Assembly: GCA_029844215.1 (NCBI GenBank)
Contig: CM056726.1
Location: forward strand, 79,661,548-79,725,547
DNA length: 64,000 nt
Origin: Przewalskia tangutica
Lineage: Eukaryota > Streptophyta > Magnoliopsida > Solanales > Solanaceae
Direction: 5' to 3'
Every line of letters starts with the position of its first letter. Positions within the stretch are counted from its first letter, which is position 1. A program made the translations under genes and the position numbers. Shown here in pieces: positions 1 to 10,913 of this stretch. Below the pieces are notes generated by a model, which was not told where the DNA came from, ran no database searches, and saw nothing but the letters and a program-made list of their open reading frames with translations.

Positions 1-366
1 CAAATGGTAACTTAAACTCTCCTCCACATGAGACAACAATCCCCACAACTACCCTCAAATCCACACACCGCCCGAGGCGAACGCGATTCTCGAGACTCAC
101 CAGTTCTTAACCTCGCTGGTAAAACTACCGTAAACCAAAAACACTGCACTGGCTCCACCATCGCCATAAGGTGAAGGTAGGCACTCGTGCAGCCTTACAA
201 CCTTTCGATATATCATCTCGCATAACCTCTCGCCGAGTAAACGATCTTTGCTAGAAGACAAGACGGCCGACCTCCTACCGACCATCGGTCGAACGTCCAC
301 GACCAGACGTTGGTTAACTAAACTGGGCCTAACACCCTCGTGACCCTACCACGCGGGACCACTCAC
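1..366 (-). mobile_element. Element B, internal region, 3' part (left of nested element A)
   Basis: This stretch is the reverse-strand internal region of an LTR element. It aligns by eye with 33816-34180 of element C, which is also internal and on the minus strand. It stops where element A begins, and the same internal sequence resumes at 9526. No coding sequence is recognisable; the short open frames here have no family signature. Confidence 0.8.
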
Positions 367-681
367 CGTTATACCCCGTAGTTGCGTGGTATGTATGTGA
401 GGACGACGCATTTGAGTACGCATGTAAATTTTTGAAAAGAAAGAAAGATGTGAGTTTTCATAAAAGTTTCCTGTTATTTGTGAAGAAAAAGGTTCGTTAA
501 TGGGAATTGGATTCCCATTTGGTATTTGGACTTCATAGATTATATTAGAATTTTGAGATTTTATTTTCTGAATGGTCACGCTGGGCCCACGGAGAAATTT
601 ACTGCTTTGTGGGCCCACTTTGTTTTCGAGATTTTGGCCATTGTGGATATTTTTCGAAGACGTTTTTGAGGGCCAATAGGA

Positions 682-697
682 GGTGACACGTGTCACC
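682..697. promoter_or_regulatory. Palindrome with G-box core in LTR U3
   Basis: The 16-bp perfect palindrome GGTGACACGTGTCACC has the G-box hexamer CACGTG at its centre. A copy with a central mismatch (ACTTGT) is at 854-869. The 3' LTR holds an 18-bp perfect version at 6356-6373 and a second one at 6530-6547; element B holds an ACAAGTGT-centred version at 14176-14193. It lies about 190-370 bp upstream of the TATA box. bZIP or bHLH binding is inferred from the G-box only. Confidence 0.6.
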
Positions 698-1054
698 CCG
701 CCAGGTGGCTTGGCCGAATGACATTTGTGCACAACACCCTGCTAGAGTCGTTTTCGACTAAACGCTTTCAGTAACTTGCGGGGAAAATTCGCTATGTCGT
801 TTTGTATTTTTGCGGATTTTTCCGAGCGATTTAAACATTTTGGACCAACGAGAGGTGACACTTGTCACCCTGCCGACTGCAGCTAAGCCTGCTGGGACGA
901 ATTCACGCCTTGTTTTGGCCTTGTTTTGTGCAATGCTCGCGCAATGTTTTGTGGCTTGTTTTGTGAGTAGGGTCTAGGTGCACTTGGCTTGATCTTGGCC
1001 TTACACTTGCCTTGCACATGGCTTGATCTTGGCCATGGTTGGCTTTTGGTTTTG

Positions 1055-1064
1055 CTATAAATAC
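1055..1064 (+). promoter_or_regulatory. LTR TATA box
   Basis: CTATAAATAC lies in a context conserved in the other LTRs: the reverse-strand equivalents are at 13972-13981 (B), 32529-32538 and 38654-38663 (C) and 60890-60899 (E). In the 3' LTR of A the same place reads CTATCAATAC (6733-6742), so that copy of the box is disrupted. The transcription start has not been shown. Confidence 0.6.
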
Positions 1065-2760
1065 CCCTTATGTTGATGAACTCTTCATCCACAAACGAAA
1101 CCTTCCAAGCCTAAAATCCTCCCTCCTCTAGTGTTGAGTTCGCCCAACTCACCCCCTCTTTTGAGAATCTTGCCGAGGCCTCCTCCTCCCCTGAGGTGCT
1201 AGCCGTGGGTACCCCTAGCCTAGTTGTTTTCAGATAATACCCTCCTCGTGGTATTGAAATACTTCTCCTAAGATTGTTATAATGCCCAAAATACCTTAGC
1301 CTTTACCTTGATTGTATTCCAAAAGTTACCTCTATACGTAGAGCCCTAAATACTACCTTTTGTCCTTTTAGTCTCAAACCGAAACCCTAAGGAAATCTTC
1401 ATAGTTGGTGAAGTATTTGAGTAGGTTGGTTAGAACTTCTAAGGTTGTTTGGAGTGGTTTGAGCGCACTGAGCGAGCTAAACCTTGCTCGGGATCGACAT
1501 TATAACTTGGATAATTTTGGGCTTATCGAGGTAATTATCTTGTCCTCTATTGTAATTGGAAATTACATATTTGTTAGAATATATAGTTGAAGTATACTAT
1601 ATATGGAACTATACTTAGTATTCGCAATGTCTTTTGACTTAAGCTCAAGATTAAAGAATCGAATCGAATCAGATTTACATAGATCAGACGCAGAGACTTG
1701 TGTAGTATTATCGAGTAGAATTGTACACGCCCGTTAGACGTAAAACCCCTTGGTCAAGCCGCAGCCTACGATAGAGAGAGATTTACGCTGTCATGCGGGG
1801 AGGTGCCGAATTTTCTCGTAGAAGATAGAAACTTGTGTTTGGGGTTAATAGACGTTTGTGACCTTTATAGGTGAAAGTACTAAGAGTAGCGTATTCTACT
1901 CGAGGAGTGGAAAGGGCTAGTGCGTTGTAGTACTTGGAGCATTTTGCTTATTGTCGATAAATCGTCGCGAGGTATGTGAACCTCTTCCTATCTTTTCTAG
2001 CATGATTGTTGTGAACTATGTAGTACGGTAGACGCATACGTGCTAAGTGATTTGGTTGGTTTAAAACATGGTGTTATAATAGCTTTATGGGAAGTTAGTT
2101 ATAACGACCTTATGTAGTGGAAATGGTTTCTCGAGGTTAGAAGTTAAGAGACTTGATCTTATAAGATAAGAGACTTAACTTATTTGTTTTAATGTGGATG
2201 TTTGTGTGAAACCTCATTCGTGAGTAATGAGTACTTGGTTTTAAAGGGATAATGTTTTACCGATTTCGAAATCGTGGTGTATCGACAGCACCAATCGCAG
2301 CGTTAATAAAGGAAAATGTATTGAATAATGATGTGTTGTATTAAAACCAAGAGAAACCTCCATCCGCATGTAAGCTAAGATGAGACAAAATGATATTACA
2401 TTTTCTAGATCATGGTCATTGTAATAAGATCGTTATAAACAAGAATAAACTACTCACATATATGACATATGTTACTCAATTGTTTTAAAAGAGATTAAGA
2501 CTATGAGTTATGAAACCTTTCTAAAATAAGTGACTTGAGCATTTGAAAATGAGAAGCTTGAGTAATTGAAACTAGGCAAACCGAACTTAGGAAAAGAATG
2601 TTGTTACTTGATTTTGAAAAGGAATATGGGTTGGTCATTCTAATACTACGTATCGGGTGACTTTATAAAAGTAATGGATCTCTTTAAAAGAACTTAACGA
2701 TGTAGTACTTTGGGGTTAAAAACCCGACTTTGGCATAAAATGAAAGTACTTTGAGTCAGT

Positions 2761-3260
2761 GTGAAACTTGCTATGCTTGTTGTTGTGAAACTTGCCTATG
2801 CTTGTTGTTGTGAAACTTGCCTATGCTTGTGATGATAGCCTTTGTGCAAGTGTGGTATTTCGTTACCGCTCTCGATAGAGTAGGTCGACTTGTTGAAAAC
2901 TTACTTGGACGTCTTTGGCGGATGGAGAATTCCACGGGTATGTTTCCATTTTTGATTATCGCCTTGTTGTTGATGTCACATGGACATGTCTACACCGAGG
3001 TAGAATTCCGGCACGCGGCCACGCGGTCGGGTTGATTACCCGATATATTGTTATGTGGTTACATGGACATGTCTACACCGAGGTAGAATTCCGGCATGCG
3101 TTACGCGCGCGGTTGATCACCCAAAGATATTATCGTTGATGTCACATGGACGTGTCTACACCGAGGTAGAATTCCGGCATGTGGCCGGGCATTGGTATTA
3201 TTGTTGCATCATGGACATGCCTACACCGATGCAGAATTCCGGCACGCGCCGATGCGAACA
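2761..3260 (+). repeat. LTR tandem-repeat cassette, type 1 (element A, 5' LTR)
   Basis: Two adjoining arrays. The first has about three copies of a 25-bp unit (2761-2830). The second has four copies of an about 64-84-bp unit marked by GAATTCCGG near 3003, 3085, 3169 and 3233. The repeats stay partly open in frame and give an apparent repeat peptide (MSHGHVYTEVEFRH and similar); I read this as an artefact of the unit length and not as a protein. Confidence 0.75.
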
Positions 3261-3851
3261 TGATTGATGTGGGCGTGAGACCCATAGTTATATTTGAGTG
3301 ATGACTGAGGCGTGAGTCCTCGATCGACATGATCGTTTTTATGTTGTGAATCAGAGTTTGGTTATCATACATGTCTCCTCGCTTTATAGACTAGTATGAT
3401 TTCATTACGATTTTTACGCCACATACTTGGTACTGTTAGATCGACCTCCTTCGGCCGCTCACGCCGCAGTAGAGGTACATCGGCGTGGATCCTCGCCTTA
3501 GGATCTCGCCAAAGATTTTGGAAGCTCCGCTTCTCCGAGGCTTATCTTTCGTATGTGTTCCCCGAGTCAGGTTCTTGTACATCTGTGGGTATGGCGGCCC
3601 CGTCCGTCATAGTTGTTGTAAATCTTAGAGGTCCAGTAATCTGTAAGCGGGGTTGTAAAAAGGATTAAACTGCTCGCTTTTGAAAGAGTTGTATTTATTT
3701 ATGTTATTGGAAGGTAACCGCTGGGTTGGCCTGCTTTATGTTCATATATCTTGTTTCTTGTTAAAGTTTTATTTTCCGCCGTTTTCTCTCGATGATTGCA
3801 TCACTAGGTGCCCGATAAGGCACGAACTGCCCCGAACGGTCGTTACAAAAG

Positions 3852-3863
3852 TGGTATCGAGCG
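3852..3863 (+). other. Primer binding site of element A (initiator-tRNA-Met-like)
   Basis: TGGTATCGAGCG lies four bases after the LTR end. The usual plant iMet primer site is TGGTATCAGAGC; this one lacks the A after TGGTATC. Elements B, C and D have the same variant (reverse-strand 10899-10909, 35561-35571, 55845-55855). It is either fixed in the family or a shared consensus error. Confidence 0.75.
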
Positions 3864-4048
3864 CTTAATCCTCGGAAAGTGTCTACGCACCGTGTCTAGT
3901 AGAGTCTTGATTATCGATGTTGTGCGCACCACATCTATAATCGTGAGGCTGCAGGACATTTAGGATCGTTTCCATTCTTCTCATTCCGAGATCGTGCCTT
4001 AGAGTCGTTGTAAGTTGGACCCTCCGACGTATCTCGTTTTTACCGCTT

Positions 4049-5185
4049 ATGCCTCCGCGCAGGCAACCAGAGCCCGGAGGCAAGGCAATGAGGGTGCCGC
4101 TAGTGAGATACGAGGAGTACGAGGCGCAGTCCGACAAAGACTGAGGTTGTGCTTGAGACGGCGGGTTTCAGGACGCCGCCCAAAGAGTTTAGAGCCGCAG
4201 CAGTGGCTGCTGAGACCACAGTACCTGAGCCTCCAGTCACACAGTCTGGGGCAGAGGAGATGGGTTACAAGGAGATGGCCCGATTGCCGCCGTGGTCGTG
4301 GCCGATATGAGATAGGCCGATGCAGCAGTTCAGCTTCCAAAGACCGTGGTGCACCCGAGAGCAGATAGTTTGAGGCTACGGGACTTTCTGAGTTGTAGCC
4401 CGCCAGAGTTTTATGGGTCGAGGCCTGAGGATGATCCGCAGGAGTTCATTCGGCAGTTACAGCGGATCATGCGGGTGATCAAGGCTTCAGAGACCGAGTC
4501 TGTGACCTTTGTTCGCGACGGCCGCGTGATACCGCAATGATTGGTTTGATTCATGGAGCTTTCCGGGAGAGCATGCACTCCAGCAGATGGGATGAGTTTT
4601 CGGGCTTTCTCACGCACTTCTTGCCTCCGCAGATGAGGAGGCACAGCCGACAAATTTTTGATGCTTAGACAGAGCGCGTGCGGTTCGAGTACAATGTGAG
4701 TTCGACTCATCGTTGGCAGACGCCCAGCGTTGGTAGCTAGTATGGAGGATCGAGTGCACCGATATGTTACGGGCTCGATGATTACATGTCGAGGCATGTT
4801 CGTGAGTAGCTCTTCACCGCATGGACATTGCCCGCACGCAGCTCACGACCGGGATGCGAGGCACGGAGAGGTCGACGGAATCACCAAGATCAGCAGAAGA
4901 GGGCCCGAACAACAGGCTCCTTTGGTGACTTTCGAGGCGGACCGCCTCAGCAGCATACTAGTTTTGCACCTCCGCCAGTGCACAGTGGTCCTCCACAACC
5001 TTGAGTATTCGGAGCAGTCGTGGCTCCGCGGTTCGTGTTTCGGCGAAGGGTGTTGGCGAATGACGGTCACCCCTACCTCGGTGGTCGATGTGGTAGACCG
5101 CATTTCGGGAGTGTCGTGGTGCCAGGAGCTTGTTATTTTGGCGAGCAGGCCATTTTGCGAGGAACTGTCCGACCAAGGGTAGCAC
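4049..5185 (+). pseudogene. gag pseudogene of element A
   Basis: Remnant of the gag polyprotein, the structural protein that packages retrotransposon RNA. A plausible start is the ATG at 4049 (MPPRRQ, a common gypsy gag opening in plants). The best-preserved block is at about 4346-4540, with the capsid signature PPEFYGSRPEDDPQEFIRQL and ASETESV. A second block at about 4735-4770 reads MEDRVHRYV. Near 5125-5180 the pieces ACYF and, one frame over, GHFARNCPTK are a CCHC zinc knuckle broken by a frameshift. Several stops and frame changes separate the blocks, so no full-length product is possible. It is followed directly by non-coding sequence where a normal element would have pol. Confidence 0.85.
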
Positions 5186-6031
5186 GGATGTTACGACTCA
5201 CCACCGGATCGCTGGGTCGTTCATCGCTTTCATAGCATGCACTGCAGGCAGTGCCTAGGATTAGAGTGAGCGGTAGCTTCGTGTATATCCTTAACCTCTG
5301 AGTTTTGGTATGCTTGTTATGATGGTCTCATTATTGTGCTATGTACGAATAGCGTTGTGTTAATTGTGAGTTAGAAAACATGCTTAGTTGGGAGGATACG
5401 TATGGGGGCATGGTAAGTGTGAACCTTAGACTATGTCACGATCGAGACCTTGTGGTAAGGTCGTCTTGAGTTAAAGATTTATTTTATGTTTGACCCTTAT
5501 CGAGTAGTGGTATATGGGATTTATTTGTGTGATAAGTCCGTGGGTAGTTTGAGACGGAAGTGGTAGCTTATGATGTGAATTAGTAAGATTGTTCCGGATC
5601 GGGAACAAGAGTTCGCGCGTTGGGGTCGGGTTGAGGACCATTTGCGTCAACCCAGAACCCGGTTTTGGGGTCAGTTCGGGTGGTCCCGCCAGTGGTAGGG
5701 TCACGAGGATGCTAGGCCCAAGTTTGTGTGACCATCGTATGAGTTCGTGGACGCGTTCGACTGAGCGGTTCGTAGGCCGGAATGGCCTTAAGGAAGTTTG
5801 AGGTTAGTAAGATGACCAAGTTGGAGGTAGTGACTCGCAGATTTTTGGGAACGGAAGTAATGACTGAAGTATGGTACGTACTGGGAGAGTTCAAGTGTTC
5901 GAGAAGGGCACGACGAGTAAAGAAAGAAGAGGACGTGTGTTATTTCGTGGCCAAGATGTGGCGTTGGCAACTTGTTAGAGGAACTTTATCGTTATCCGAC
6001 TTGAGAAGGAACATTCGGGACGAATGTTTCT
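5186..6031 (+). other. Element A internal 3' non-coding region
   Basis: Between the gag remnant and the purine tract I see no protease, reverse transcriptase or integrase motif. An open frame at 5782-6033 encodes a basic, RR/KK-rich peptide, but similar reading frames are not kept in the other copies. The end of the region, just before the purine tract, is conserved among elements A, C, D and E. Confidence 0.6.
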
Positions 6032-6044
6032 AAGGAGGGGAGAA
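6032..6044 (+). other. Polypurine tract of element A
   Basis: AAGGAGGGGAGAA lies immediately before the 3' LTR, as expected for the plus-strand primer. Reverse-strand equivalents sit beside the LTRs of C (32927-32940), D (54591-54605) and E (61305-61318). Confidence 0.85.
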
Positions 6045-9000
6045 TGTTATACCCCGTAGTTGCGTGGTATGTATGTGAGGACGCACGCACGAGTACAGGT
6101 AAATTTTTGAAAAGAAAGAAAGATGTGAGTTTTCGCTAAAAGTTTCCTGTTATTTGTGAAGAAAAGGTTCGTTAATGGGAATTGGATTCCCATTTGGTAT
6201 TTGGACTTCATAGATTATATTAGAATTTTGAGATTTTATTTTCTGAAATGGTCACGTGGGCCTACGGAGAAATTTACTGTTTTGTGGGCCCACTTTGTTT
6301 TCGAGATTTTGGCCATTGTGGATATTTTTCTGAAGACGTTTTTGAGGGCCATAGAGGGTGACACGTGTCACCCCGCCAGTGGCTTGGCCGAATGACATTT
6401 GTGCACAACACCTGTTAGAGTCGTTTTCGACGAAACGCTTACAGTAACTTCATGAGGAAAATTCCGGCTATGTCGCTTTGTATTTTTGCGGATTTTTCCG
6501 AGCGATTTAAACATTTTGGACCAACGAGAGGGTGACACTTGTCACCCCGCCGACTGATAAAGCTGCTGCCGGGACGAATTCACGCCTTGTTTTGGCCTTG
6601 TTTGTGCAATGCTCGTGCAATGTTTTGTGGCTTGTTTTGTGGAGTAGGGTCTAGGTGCACTTGGCTTGATCTTGGCCTTACACTTGCCTTGCACATGGCT
6701 TGATCTTGGCCATTGGTTGGCTTTTGGTTTTGCTATCAATACCCCCCTTATGTTGATGAACTCTTCATCCACAAATGAAACCTTCCCAGCCTAAAATCCT
6801 CCCTCCTCTAGTGTTGAGTTCGCCCAACTCACCCCCTCTTTTGAGAGTCTTGGCCGAGGCCTCCTCCTCCCCTTTGAGGTGCTAGCTGGGTACCCCCTAG
6901 CCTAGTTGTTTTCGTATAATACCCTCCTCGTGGTATTGAAATACTTCTCCTAAGATTGTTATAATGCCCAAAATACCTTAGCCTTTACCTTGTTGTATTC
7001 CAAAAGTTACCTCTATACGTAGAGCCCGGAAATACTACCTTTTGTCCTTTTAGTCTCAAACCGAAACCCTAAGGAAATCTTCATAGTTGGTTGAAGTATT
7101 TGAGTAGAAGTTGGTTAGAACTTCTGGGTTGTTGGAGTGGTTTGAGCGCACTGAGTGAGCTAAACCTGCTCAGATCGACATTATAACTTGGATAATTTTG
7201 GGCTTATCGAGGTAATTATCTTGTCTCTATTGTAATTGGAAATTACATGTTTGTTAGAATATATAGTTGAAGTATACTATATATGGAACTATACTTAGTA
7301 TTCGCAATGTCTTTTGACTTAAGCTCAAGATTAAAGAACAGTAATCAATCGAATCAGATTTACATAGATCGTATTGCAAGAGACTTGTGTAGTATTCGAG
7401 TAGAATTGTACACGCCCGTTAGACGTGTAAACCCTCGGTTGGCTTGCAGCCTCGATAGAGGAGAGATTTACGCTGCCATGTGAGGTGCCTTGAATTTTCT
7501 GTAGAAGATAGAAACTTGTGTTTTGGGGTTAATAGACGTTTGTGACCTTTATAGGTGAAAGTACTAAGAGTAGCGTATTCTACTCGGAGTGGAAAGGGCC
7601 AGTGCGTTGTAGTACTTGGAGCATTTTGCTTATTGTCGATAAATCGTCGCGAGGTATGTGAACCTCTTCCTATCTTTTCTAGCATGATTGTTGTGAACTA
7701 TGTAGTACGGTAGACGTCATGTGCTAAGTGATTTGGTTGGTTTAAAACATAGGTGTTATAGTAGCTTTACGGGAAGGTAGTGAGAACGACCTTATGTACG
7801 TGAAAATGGTTTACGGAGGTTAGAAGTTAAGAGACTTGATCTTATAAGATAAGAGACTTAACTTATTTGTTTTAATGTGGATGTTTGTGTGAAACCTCAT
7901 TCGTGAGTAATGAGTACTTGGTTTTAAAGGGATAATGTTTTACCGATTTCAAATCGGAAGGTGTATCGACAGCATCACCGCAGTTAATAAAGGAAAATGT
8001 ATTGAATAATGATGTGTTGTATTAAAACCAAGAGAAACCTCCATCCGCATAGAAGCTAAGATGAGACAAAATGATATTACATTTTCTAGATCATGGTCAG
8101 TAATAAGATCGTTATAAACAAGAATAAACTACTCACATATACGTATATGTTACTCAATTGTTTTAAAAGAGATTAAGACTATGAGTTATGAAACCTTTCT
8201 AAAATAAGTGACTTGAGCATTTGAAACGAGAAGCTTGAGTAATTGAAACTAGGCAAACCGAACTTAGGAAAAGAATGTTGTTACTTGATTTTGAAAAGGA
8301 ATGTGGGTTGGTCATTCTAATACTACGTATCGGGTGACTTTATAAAAGTAATGGATCTCTTTTAAAAGAACTTAACGATGTAGTACTTTGGGGTTAAAAC
8401 CCGACTTTGGCATAAAATGAAAGTACTTGAGTGTGTGAAACTTGCCTATGCTTGTTGTTGTGAAACTTGCCTATGCTTGTTGTTGTGAAACTTGCCTATG
8501 CGTGATGATAGCCTTTGTTGTGCAAGTGTGGTATTTCGTTACCGCTCTCGATAGGCCGTCGACTTGTCGAGAACTTACTTGGGCGACGGCCGTGATGGAG
8601 AATTCCACCGTATGTTTCCATTTTTGATTATCGCTTGTTGTTGATGTCACACGGACATGTCTACACCGAGGTAGAATTCCGGCACGCGCCACGCCGGGTT
8701 GATTACCCGATATATTGTTATTGTGGTTACATGGACATGTCTACACCGAGGTAGAATTCCGGGGCATGCGCCACGCGCGCAGGTTGATCACCCAAAGATA
8801 TTATTGTTGATGTCACATGGACGGTCTACACCGAGGTAGAATTCCGGCACGTGGCCATGGGGCATTGGTATTATTGTTGCATCACGGACATGTCTACACC
8901 GGCGCACTCCGGCACGCGCCATGATGCGAACATGATTGATGTTGTGGGCGAGACCCATAGTTATATTTGAGTGATGACTTGAGGCGTGAGTCCCCGATCG

Positions 9001-9525
9001 ACATGATCGCTTTTATGTTGTGAATCGTAGTTTGTTATCATACATGTCTCCCGCTTTATAGACTAGTATGATTTCATTACGCATTTTTACGCTTCACATA
9101 CTGTACTGTCAGATCGACTCTCGGCTGCGTTCATGCCGCAGTGAGGTACATCGGCCGTGGATCCTCGCCTAGGATCTCGCCAGCGTTTTGGAAGCTCCGT
9201 TTCTCCGAGGCTTATCTTTCGGTATGTGTTCCCCGAGTTGTAGGTTCTTGTACATTCGTGGTATGGCGGCCCTGTTCCGCATAGTTGTAAATCTAGAGGT
9301 CCGTAGTAATCGCCAAGTGTGGTTGTAAAAAGGATTAAACCGCTCGCTTTGAAAGAGTTGTATTTATTTATGTTATTGGAAGGTAACCGTTGGGTTGGCC
9401 TGTTTTATGTTCATATATCTTGTTTCTTGTTAAAGTTTTATTTTCCGCTGGTTTTCTCTGATGATTGCATCACTAGGGTGCCCGGGATAAGGCACCAGTA
9501 ACGGGCCCCGGAACGGGTCGTTACA
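6045..9525 (+). repeat. Element A 3' LTR
   Basis: Starts TGTTATACCCC right after the purine tract and ends in TTACA. It has the same order of landmarks as the 5' LTR: palindromes 6356-6373 and 6530-6547, a mutated TATA box at 6733-6742, 25-bp repeats at 8435-8503, and GAATTCCGG-type repeats at about 8640-8930. The two LTRs are very similar in substance but differ by many short indels. Confidence 0.9.
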
Positions 9526-10913
9526 ACCACAAACTGACCCCACCACCAAACATGCCGCGGGTTGATCCGCAACGTGGCCTCAACCCGACCCGGCAACGCG
9601 CAAAACGCTAGCTCCCCGAAGGAAAACTCTCACTAATCATGTTACGAAAACCTAGCGGTCTTCTTAGCTCAACTACCCTCTTTCATTCCACACTACCTGG
9701 GACTTATCCAGAACATAGCTCACGTGCACTATGCACTCCTATAAGGGTCAAACATAAACATACGTCTTTTACTCGAGATGGCCTTACCTCTAAGGTCTCC
9801 ACGTAAAACACTCTAAGGCTCACACTTTCTCTATCCCCCAATCTTTCCCGGTTACTAACCATGATTTCTAATCACAAATTACACATCGCTATCGTAACAT
9901 AGCACTTAAGATATACTCACCTTATCACACATACCGATCTCTGTAGGGTTAAGGATATATCTATATCATCGCTTCACTCCCTTAGTCGTGCTAATCAAAC
10001 TCGCCGTAGGCGCATAGCTAAGAAGATGACGAACTACCCACCGATCTCGGCTAAGTCCTCCCGCAGCGACACTCTCACGATATCGCACTCGACGGTCGCC
10101 AGAAACGAGCACCAACAAAAAGACGACATTCCCTGAATGACGTCGCCACCGTGGACCTAAGCCCGAGTCCGACCATTCTCGCATACCGAACGCCCCAAAT
10201 CCATGGAAGTCCACTCGACCGGGCGAGGTGCATATCTAATCTGCCGCGAGGCGACTTGCCTCGAGAGTTACTAAAGGACTCGCCGCTCGCCTCTCTCGCC
10301 GCCCTTCGTTAACCCGCCGATCTCTACGCTTTCGCCGCGCATAAGCCCGCACGCGCCATGCTCAAGCCTAATCAAGAATTACTCTTGCACAACCCTCTCT
10401 TAGATAGTCATCAAGACTCGCGGTACATCGGTATACTCTCTGGTAGCCACATCCATAGCTAGTAACAGGGTCGCCTCTTTGCAATCTATATTCCCTGTCC
10501 CCGGTCGTGGAACTGAAGGCTCAAATATCATGACCGCAGTAGGAATTGCCGCCGCCGTGCTAAACTCTGCTGGGGCTTAGTGACGTCGCAGAACTCCCCG
10601 AATGAAGCACCACCCCAGGTGATGATTGGGCCTGTGCCCACGTAACCCTCTCAGATTTACTCGCAGCCTCCTCGGCCGCTTTGCCTCTCCCGGGTCGGTT
10701 CACGCGAGGCATAACGGTAAGTGGAAAGAAATACGTTAGAGGTCCAACTTACAACACCGCTCTAAGGCACGATCTCGAGTGAGAAGAATAGAAACCAATC
10801 CTAAATATCCTATAGCCTCCTCGATTATGGTGTGGTGCACAACACACCGATAATCAAGACTCATCGATACGGCCTCAGACACTTTCCGAGGATTAATCGC
10901 TCGATACCACTTT
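9526..10913 (-). mobile_element. Element B, internal region, 5' part, with primer site
   Basis: The minus-strand internal region resumes after element A, collinear with 34180-35575 of element C. The primer binding site (reverse strand) is at 10899-10909, four bases from the LTR. The leader between primer site and gag (about 10713-10898) is the same as in C and D. No pol sequence is present. Confidence 0.85.
10060..10712 (-). pseudogene. gag remnant of element B
   Basis: Reading leftward from a start codon at 10712 the peptide begins MPRVNRPGRGKAAEEAA, the same kind of opening as gag of element A, and reaches a stop after about 50 codons. Beyond that only short pieces in shifting frames remain. 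The remnant is about 0.65 kb against 1.1 kb in A, and I find no zinc knuckle. It cannot encode a working capsid protein. Confidence 0.6.

Larger units (their letters stand above)
367..3847 (+). repeat. Element A 5' LTR
   Basis: 3481-bp LTR. In order it contains a palindromic site (682-697) and a diverged second copy (854-869), a TATA box (about 1055-1064), a conserved island (about 2359-2410), a 25-bp tandem repeat (2761-2830) and a cassette of about 80-bp repeats (2970-3260). If the TATA box is used, the R+U5 part is about 2.7 kb, unusually long. There is no real protein-coding frame; the open frames over the repeats are translated minisatellite. Confidence 0.88.
367..9525 (+). mobile_element. 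Element A: complete non-autonomous Ty3/gypsy-type LTR retrotransposon
   Basis: A plus-strand element made of LTR (367-3847), primer binding site (3852-3863), a 2.2-kb internal region with a decayed gag, a purine-rich tract (6032-6044) and LTR (6045-9525). Both LTRs measure 3481 bp; the 3' copy opens with TGTTATACC and closes with TTACA. The left terminus at 367 reads CG instead of TG and is preceded by about four extra bases. ACCAC occurs at 358-362 and at 9526-9530 and is the likely 5-bp target duplication. The flanks join into sequence collinear with 34160-34200, so A sits inside element B in opposite orientation. No protease, reverse transcriptase, RNase H or integrase can be found, so it would need enzymes in trans. 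The gag wording and iMet-type primer site suggest a chromovirus (Tekay/Del-like) parent; that assignment is inference. Confidence 0.9.

Noticed and set aside
2817..3267. Repeat peptide frames with HVYTEVEFRH
   Set aside because: They come from the tandem cassette of the LTR; the frame is broken in the partner LTR at 8640-8930.
5782..6033. Basic open frame of 83 codons before the purine tract of element A
   Set aside because: The corresponding sequence in C, D and E is not open, and no chromodomain or other known motif is visible.
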